64,000 nucleotides of DNA from Alnus glutinosa. Lineage: Eukaryota > Streptophyta > Magnoliopsida > Fagales > Betulaceae. The stretch is from contig NC_084888.1 of assembly GCF_958979055.1 (NCBI RefSeq), positions 12,876,804-12,940,803 on the forward strand. Direction: 5' to 3'. A model generated the notes under the pieces. That model had not been told where the DNA came from, did no database searches, and worked only from the letters and a program-made list of their open reading frames with translations. The position numbers and the translations under genes were made by a program. Shown piece by piece: positions 57,720 through 64,000 of the stretch (positions within the stretch are counted from its first letter, which is position 1; each line of letters begins with the position of its first letter).

Positions 57720-60700
57720 ATGGCCAATCTTTCTCGAACATCATCGTCCTTGGAAGAAGACGTTAACACCACCGTGATTGCCATCGACAAAGATAAGAAC
57801 AGCCAATATGCCGTCAAATGGGCAGTCGACAACCTTCTGACCCATAGCTCTCATTGCATTCTCATCCACGTCCGGAGCCAGAGCTTGCATCCTAGTAGGT
57901 ACCCCTTTTCTTTCATATATCAGCATTCATCCTCAACATCGCCATTATTATCACCATGACATGCATGAATGGTGTTTTTCTGTCTGCAGAGGATTTTGAA
58001 ATTGCCCCCAGAGAAGGTCGCCCTCCAACTGAAGCTGAGCTGCAACAATTCTTCCTTCCCTACCGCGGCTTCTGCGCTCGAAGAGGGGTGAGTAAACAAC
58101 CAACCATTTGAGAACTGTAGCCCAACACGTAAGATATTTCATTGATGAAGACCAAGTTAAATCACTACTTATCTCAAAAGCTTAAGTCGATAGGAATGGA
58201 TAAGTTTAACGAACTCTCGTGATGATCCTTGTACACATGGCTTTCTTTTTGGCACTTGTTCCTACCCATGAATTGCCGGAATTTCCTTTTCTTCTTTTCA
58301 TGTGGGTTGGCCCATTTGTTAGGGCATTTTGAACAATTTAATTTCTTATAGCTACTTCTTTTCCTTATAAATAAGAAGAATATTAAAAAAAAATACAAAA
58401 AAACCAACCGGAGATATCATTTCGATTTCTTAAGCATCGAAAATATTACAGTTTCATTTAATGTGAAAGGAACCAAATGAGCTTTCTTATCTATTATTTT
58501 AATACAAAATATTTTTTTTTTCTCTCTCATCTCTCAACTCTTTGCATTTTACTGGAAATTGTGTTAAAATTTTGTGAAAAAACAAACGATAGGTAGGAAC
58601 TTCTATTTGTAAAGAAATAATATTAATTAATATAAGAAAGATAAGAAAAGTTATTGTAAATTATATTTAGATAAGAAAGTAAAAAGTAATTTTGTTCTCT
58701 AAATTTAAGGAAAATCAAAGGGAAGCTACAGTGAATTCTCTTCTAGAGATAATACAAATAGAACATTTTTTTTTTGTGAAAACCTTTCAAATTGTGAGAT
58801 GGGTCTAATTAATATATTTTCATGAACAATTGAGCATTTCAGATTGAAGCACAAGAGGTGATCCTCCATGACATTGACGTTCCAAGTGCACTTATTGATT
58901 TTACCACTAACAACCCCATCAACAACATTATCATTGGTGCTTCCAGCCGCAATGCTCTCACAAGGTCTCTCTCTCTCTCTCTCTCTCCCTCTCTGAAATG
59001 AATAAAGTATATATTTCCCCCTCTAAGCAAAAGTTGGTGGTAACGGTACTCTCTATGCAGGAAATTCAGAAATACAGATGTTGCATCCAGCTTACTCAAA
59101 TTTGTTCCGGAATCATGTGCGGTATATATCATATCAAAAGGAAAAGTTCAGACCGTCCGTCCGGCAGGCGGTCGACCTCAAACACCTACAGGCATAGCAG
59201 CTAGTCCAGGCTACCGTCGTTCCCTAAGGGGAGTTGCAAATTCTCGTGACCCTGAAGAACCAAACAGGTATTTTTAGATCAATATAACAATATGACGTCA
59301 TGACCCTCATTATTGTCCTTTGAGGAAGTAGTAAAGTTGATAACGGGGGAGGTCCAAAACTCATGATCTTTACTCTTATACATGTTAAATCAACGTTTAT
59401 TTCAAAAGTTGAAGTCGATAAAATAGACTTGATATATAGAGGATGATTGTTTTGGGATTGATCACAGTTTCTGTTAGATAAAAGTAAAAGAAAATAGAAA
59501 AACGAAATGCTATTAAGGTGCGTTACAATGTCGCTTTCCTTAAGAAATTATTTGCTCCCACCAGAAAGGTATGCAAAGGGTTACAACAAATATTTCTCCA
59601 AGATATAATGGAGTCCAAAATCCTCTTTTTGTTTAATTGCATTTTGCAAAAATGAAAAATAAACTAAAATACTCTCAAATTTTCTATTATAGCAAGAGAT
59701 AAAGACTTGAAATTTAAATACAAAAAGTATCAGGAAAAAGAACTGAAGATGAAAGAAAAGAAATATTGTTATCTTTTATTAATAACTGGACAGCAGTCAT
59801 AAACTGTTATTTTAACAGACACTTAATTTTGACCATCAGATCAAATAACTATTCATGATTATTTAATAAAAATTATTAGATCGTTATTATTTAATCTCAA
59901 CTATTAGATCAAATGTGATTTGATCTTAGAGTTTACTTTAGTAATAGTCCAGTAAATCCAACCACTAGATCTACTTAAAAAGCATCTTATAGTCTAGATC
60001 AAACCATCAGATCAGATGATCATAACCATCCAAAATTGAATAGTCATGATTAAATCGCTCCGACCTCCAATGCTTCCTGCCAAGTGCACCATCAAAGCGC
60101 TCTACAACCTACTGTCATACGCGCACCTCCGGTGCTTCGCATCGTACTAGAGTATACACGTAAATGCATACACCCAAGCATTACTTTAAATACTTAAAGT
60201 GTTGAGCCTTATAAATACTAACTACATTTTCTCTTTTTCCCGTAATAAATTATTTTCATTTAATATTCTTTAATATCTTCCTTTTAAAACATTCCCAAAA
60301 CACAATAAATATATATACATATTAATTTTGAAAATGCTTTAACAGTTTCTTACCTCCAAGACTTTGATGCTTGTTGGGTTCCATGTATAAAGTACTATCA
60401 TTTGGGCGGGGGGTAGATATTTATTGGTTTACTGAGATGGAGAAAAAAGAGATGCTGCAAATGATATCTGATATGTATCAGAAATAATGGCCAGAAATGG
60501 CAAGAGAGACAGAGGCTGTGGAATTGGATGAAACAGTGTTTTCACGTGGCTTGACATGATCAATCAATTTCTGTCACTTTTCTGGGGGTGGGAATTCAAA
60601 TTTGAAGAAAAAAAAAAATACATATTCTTCCCATTATTAATGCTAACAGAAGAAAATGGTGGCCCATTAATTACCTGATAATGTTAGCAATATTGGTTGG

Positions 60701-63187
60701 TTTTTTACTTTTGCTTGCTAGTGTAGACCTTCTATTAGTCGCTGGAGAAGTGCAGGCTCTGAAAGAAGCAGTGATTCCTTACTGCTGACACCACGTATCA
60801 ACATTGGATCTAGCAGCAGGGCAAATTCACCGGCGCTATCATTTGACAGTTTCATCTCAGGGGATTCATCCCAAGGAAATAGTGATTCTAGCTTGCGATC
60901 AAACTCCTCCGAAAATTTAGAATCCGCCGTGGATAGTCCCCGGAGCTCTAGCTCCTCACAAACCTCAGTAAGTAAAATTTTAGAGTGCTGTTAGAAGCAC
61001 TACAATTTTAATTCCCTCAAATTCTTTGCAAACTGACATGGAAGTCCATAATCGGTGAAATGATTAAGAGTATATAATTGGCGAGTCATATTTTTTTCGC
61101 TTAATCATTTCACCAAAGACTAGCACATCAGTACGTAAGAAGACTTATAGTGAAAGCTGTAGTACTCGAAGCATTTTTCGAAATTGAATTATGACTTACT
61201 TGGCAGAGAATTCTGGAGGCCGAGATGAAGAGACTAAGGCTTGAACTGAAGCAAACTATGGACATGTATAACTCAGCTTGCAAGGAGGCTATTTCAGCCA
61301 GACACAGGGTAAGATCATGATTATAACTTCAACTATATCAGACGTGTTTTTTTATCGTAACATTGTTTTTGTATCCAGGCAAGAGAACTTCAGCAATGGA
61401 AGACAGAAGAAGAACGTAAATTTGAGCAAGCCAAGCTTGCTGAAGAAGCTGCATTGGCTTTGGCAGAAGTGGAGAGGCATAGGACGAAGACTGCCATGGA
61501 AGCAGCCCATATGCAACAACGGCTAGCAGAAATGGAGTCAAAGAAGAGAAAGAGCGCAGAAATAAAGGCCAGGCAAGAGGCAGCAGAGAGGAAGAAAGCA
61601 ACGGAAGCAATGTCCCGCGGCCTTGTCAAATATAGAAGATACACTATCGAAGAGATTGAAGTTGCAACCGATCATTTCAATAATTCGCTGAAGATTGGTG
61701 AAGGTGGATATGGACCTGTCTATAAAGGCTTGCTTGATCACACTCCTGTTGCCATCAAGATCTTGAGGCCAGACTTATCACAGGGGCAGAAGCAATTCCA
61801 ACAGGAGGTAATTATATAATCTTTCTTTGTTTTGGCATAAATCAGGAGCAGCCAACATATGTTTTTTAAGTATTTCAATTTTTTTAAAATGGGTTTGCTT
61901 TTTTTCTTGAATCGACCTCTGAAACTATAATTTCAACATTATTGAGTGACTAGTAAAGAAATATTTGTAGGATCAAAACACCCAAATTCTCCGAGTCATT
62001 TGTAATGTAAATCAATCAAGAATCAGAGCACAATGTAGCCGAATTGGGCTCTTCTCTAGTGGTATGAACGTTTTTTTCTTCCATGCAGGTTGAAGTTCTA
62101 AGTTCCATGAGACACCCTCATATGGTTCTCCTTCTAGGTGCCTGCCCAGAGTACGGTTGCCTTGTGTACGAGTTCATGGACAATGGCAGTTTAGAAGACC
62201 GGCTCTTCCGGAAAAACAACACTCCTCCGATATCATGGGAATCTCGTTTCAGAATAGCTGCTGAAATCGCCACCGCTCTTCTTTTTCTTCACCAAACAAA
62301 ACCAGAGCCCCTGGTGCATCGTGATCTGAAGCCAGCAAACATTCTGTTAGACCAAACTTACCTGAGCAAGATAAGCGACGTGGGTTTAGCCCGACTGGTT
62401 CCGCCATCTTTAGCTGACAGCGTCACTCAATATCACATGACTGCAGCAGCTGGCACATTCTGCTACATTGACCCCGAGTATCAACAGACGGGATTATTGG
62501 GTGTGAAATCAGATATATATTCATTAGGTGTAATGCTGTTACAAATTATTACAGCAAGGCCTCCAATTGGATTATCCCACCATGTTGAGGAGGCCATTAA
62601 GGAAGGAACATTTGCAGAGATTCTTGATCCAACGGTGACCGATTGGCCCCTCGAAGAGACTCTGTCACTTGCTAAACTTGCTCTCATGTGCTGTGAGCTT
62701 AGGAAGAGGGATAGACCAAACCTTGCCACAGTTTTGTTACCGGAGCTTAACCGATTAAGGGATCTTGGATTGGTTCATGGGGCAACTAAGGGTCCGAAGA
62801 TTCTCGACGTCCAACGCCCTTATAGCTCTGATCCGGAAGTTGTATCAACTGTGGATCAGGTTAGTTACTGTTAAATCACCGCTTATCTCAAAAGTTTAAG
62901 CTTGAAACAGTAAATTTAATCAATACTTTAATAAGCGAGACCCGTGCCAATAAGTAAAATATTTAATTGAAATAGAAGGTAAACTGTAGATTTAGAATTC
63001 GAACTTAGGCCGTGTTCTAACAATTACAGTTGAAGTCACTGAAATACAATTTGCATTTGCATATGCTTCAAGGTTGCATCCAACTTCTCTCACTTATCTT
63101 TCAATTATACATTTTTTGATTATGCATAATCAGGAGGGATCAAACGATTCTAATGAGGAAATAACCATCGAAGGTCGATCACTATGA
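57720..63187 (+). CDS. USP-domain protein kinase (RLCK IX / PUB35-like without U-box), 732 aa, 9 exons
   Basis: Exons: 57720-57894, 57990-58087, 58843-58964, 59061-59267, 60727-60967, 61207-61308, 61379-61807, 62089-62859, 63134-63187; 2199 nt in frame, all GT-AG. Residues 1 to about 150 form a universal stress protein-like domain (VIAIDKDKNSQYAVKWAVDN, then NIIIGASSRNALTR). A Ser-rich linker follows (about 200-280), then a coiled coil rich in E, K and A (about 285-395). The kinase domain has KIGEGGYGPVYKG (420-432), catalytic-fold Lys in VAIKIL (442), HRDLKPANILLD (535-546), and SDVGLARL, where DVG replaces DFG at 555-557 as is usual in this group. The C-terminus ends soon after the kinase with EGSNDSNEEITIEGRSL; no U-box is present. 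An alternative start at 57708 would add four residues. It is probably cytoplasmic, stress- or growth-related; substrates are unknown. Confidence 0.94.
59268..60726. other. Long intron 4 of the kinase gene with retroelement-like sequence
   Basis: This 1.46-kb intron holds 59770-60180, where phrases like cagacacttaattttgacca and atcagatcaaataac repeat in altered form. The reverse complement of part of it (ATTAAGTGTCTGTTA) recurs near 63822 beyond the gene, so both may come from one LTR family. No coding content was seen. Confidence 0.4.
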
Positions 63188-64000
63188 GAAAAATGTAAAG
63201 TTCTTGACCAGAAGAATATGGAGCTCAAGACATGGTTTTGGAAAAGCCAAATTCCTTTCACGTAGCAGAATATGGAGCAGGAGGAGCAGGTTTGGAAGAG
63301 CCAGATTGTTGCCACCTTGCGGGAAACAAGTTGGAAAACCAGCAACCAAGAAACGTAGTACTGAAGGGGCTTTTGGTCGTGTGTAAGTTGGTCTGCAACT
63401 AATGCCCAACTAAGGAAATTAGGAAAGTCGAGTCATTTTCATAATGAACATGAAGTTCTTGCATCTTGTGCTTTTACCTGATATGAGCTAATTCTGAAAA
63501 CAATTCTCAAAATTAGTGTGCATATATACCTAGTTTGTGGTTTCGAAATGTTTTAAATCGAAGGTTTTAAAAACCGTTTGAAGAAGAGAGTCCCACAATT
63601 AAAAAAAAAAAAAAAAAAAACTTAATTAAGTTGGCATTTATAAAGGCCAACTCATACCAAGTTATTGCTTTAAAGCAAACAATATGTGGGTGTATGAACA
63701 TGTGTATGCTCTAGTTCGGTGCATGACAGTGGGTTGTAAGGTATTGTAAGATTAAATTGAATTTGATCTAACAGTTATAATTGAATAACAGTTAGTTATA
63801 ATTTTCATGTAATATTCAAGATTAAGTGTCTGTTAATATCTGATAGTCAGATTTTAATGACAGATAAATTAGAAGTTAATTGTAAAACTGCATGTTTGTT
63901 AGTCTATATATAGACGATTTAACACTATAAAGAGTCAACTGCAGACCAGTTTTATAACACAAAAAAATTCTATTTTCTGCCTCTCTCAAAACCTAATGTA
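63188..64000. other. 3' region of the kinase gene and start of a possible LTR
   Basis: 63215-63310 contains two imperfect copies of a tatggagc...ggttttggaa/ggtttggaag phrase. An A-run lies at 63600-63620. From about 63742 the sequence has LTR-like features: a tatatatagac TATA motif at 63905-63914 and homology to the kinase intron 4 repeat. The window ends before a boundary can be found. Confidence 0.4.

Noticed and set aside
1..64000. tRNA, rRNA, CRISPR or bacterial-type features
   Set aside because: None was seen; tRNA-like words occur only as retroelement primer sites.

Overview
This is nuclear DNA from a flowering plant, almost certainly a eudicot and probably a woody one. It is AT-rich, its genes have GT-AG introns, and it is packed with Copia and Gypsy LTR elements, hAT and Mutator-like (MULE) transposons and MITEs. 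I cannot fix the species. There are no bacterial genes, operons, CRISPR arrays or tRNA/rRNA genes.

Five host genes look intact, and in each the exons I assembled by hand keep frame across every junction. (1) 968-5002, minus strand: a calmodulin-binding IQM protein (7 coding exons, 480 aa). (2) 31010-32039, plus: a small conserved plant protein of unknown role (93 aa). (3) 37244-38115, plus: a secreted cysteine-rich EPF/EPFL peptide (130 aa). (4) 41208-43728, minus, with a 5'UTR intron reaching about 44.6 kb: a clade A protein phosphatase 2C of the HAB1 type, a negative regulator of ABA signalling (524 aa). (5) 57720-63187, plus: a USP-domain receptor-like cytoplasmic kinase of the PUB35 group that has no U-box (9 exons, 732 aa).

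The rest is mobile DNA, much of it with readable boundaries. The core is a 19.3-kb composite at 8762-28106 bounded by inverted repeats of about 262 bp. It carries a decayed GRF zinc-finger exon and has been invaded by a Copia element (12192-16603), Gypsy LTRs, an inverted head-to-head Gypsy LTR pair around a palindrome (18083-27142), an almost intact hAT element (18688-23300, 8-bp TSD) and a GC-rich fold-back MULE (25266-26320, 9-bp TSD). It may itself sit inside an older element rich in GCGGAT words. Other elements: a solo LTR with 5-bp TSD and a MULE with 9-bp TSD inside IQM introns; two copies of a short LTR element tail to tail (47470-50679); a decayed second hAT transposase (51236-53807); and a Pack-MULE (54738-56470, 9-bp TSD) that joins pieces of a PADRE/DUF4228 gene and a glyoxal-oxidase-like gene.

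The host genes do not form a pathway or operon. IQM, HAB1-type PP2C and EPFL families all touch stomatal biology in model plants, but their closeness here is best read as chance. I found no new gene system. The most unusual content is the transposon architecture: nested insertions, inverted LTR pairs, a GC-rich palindromic array and gene-fragment capture.
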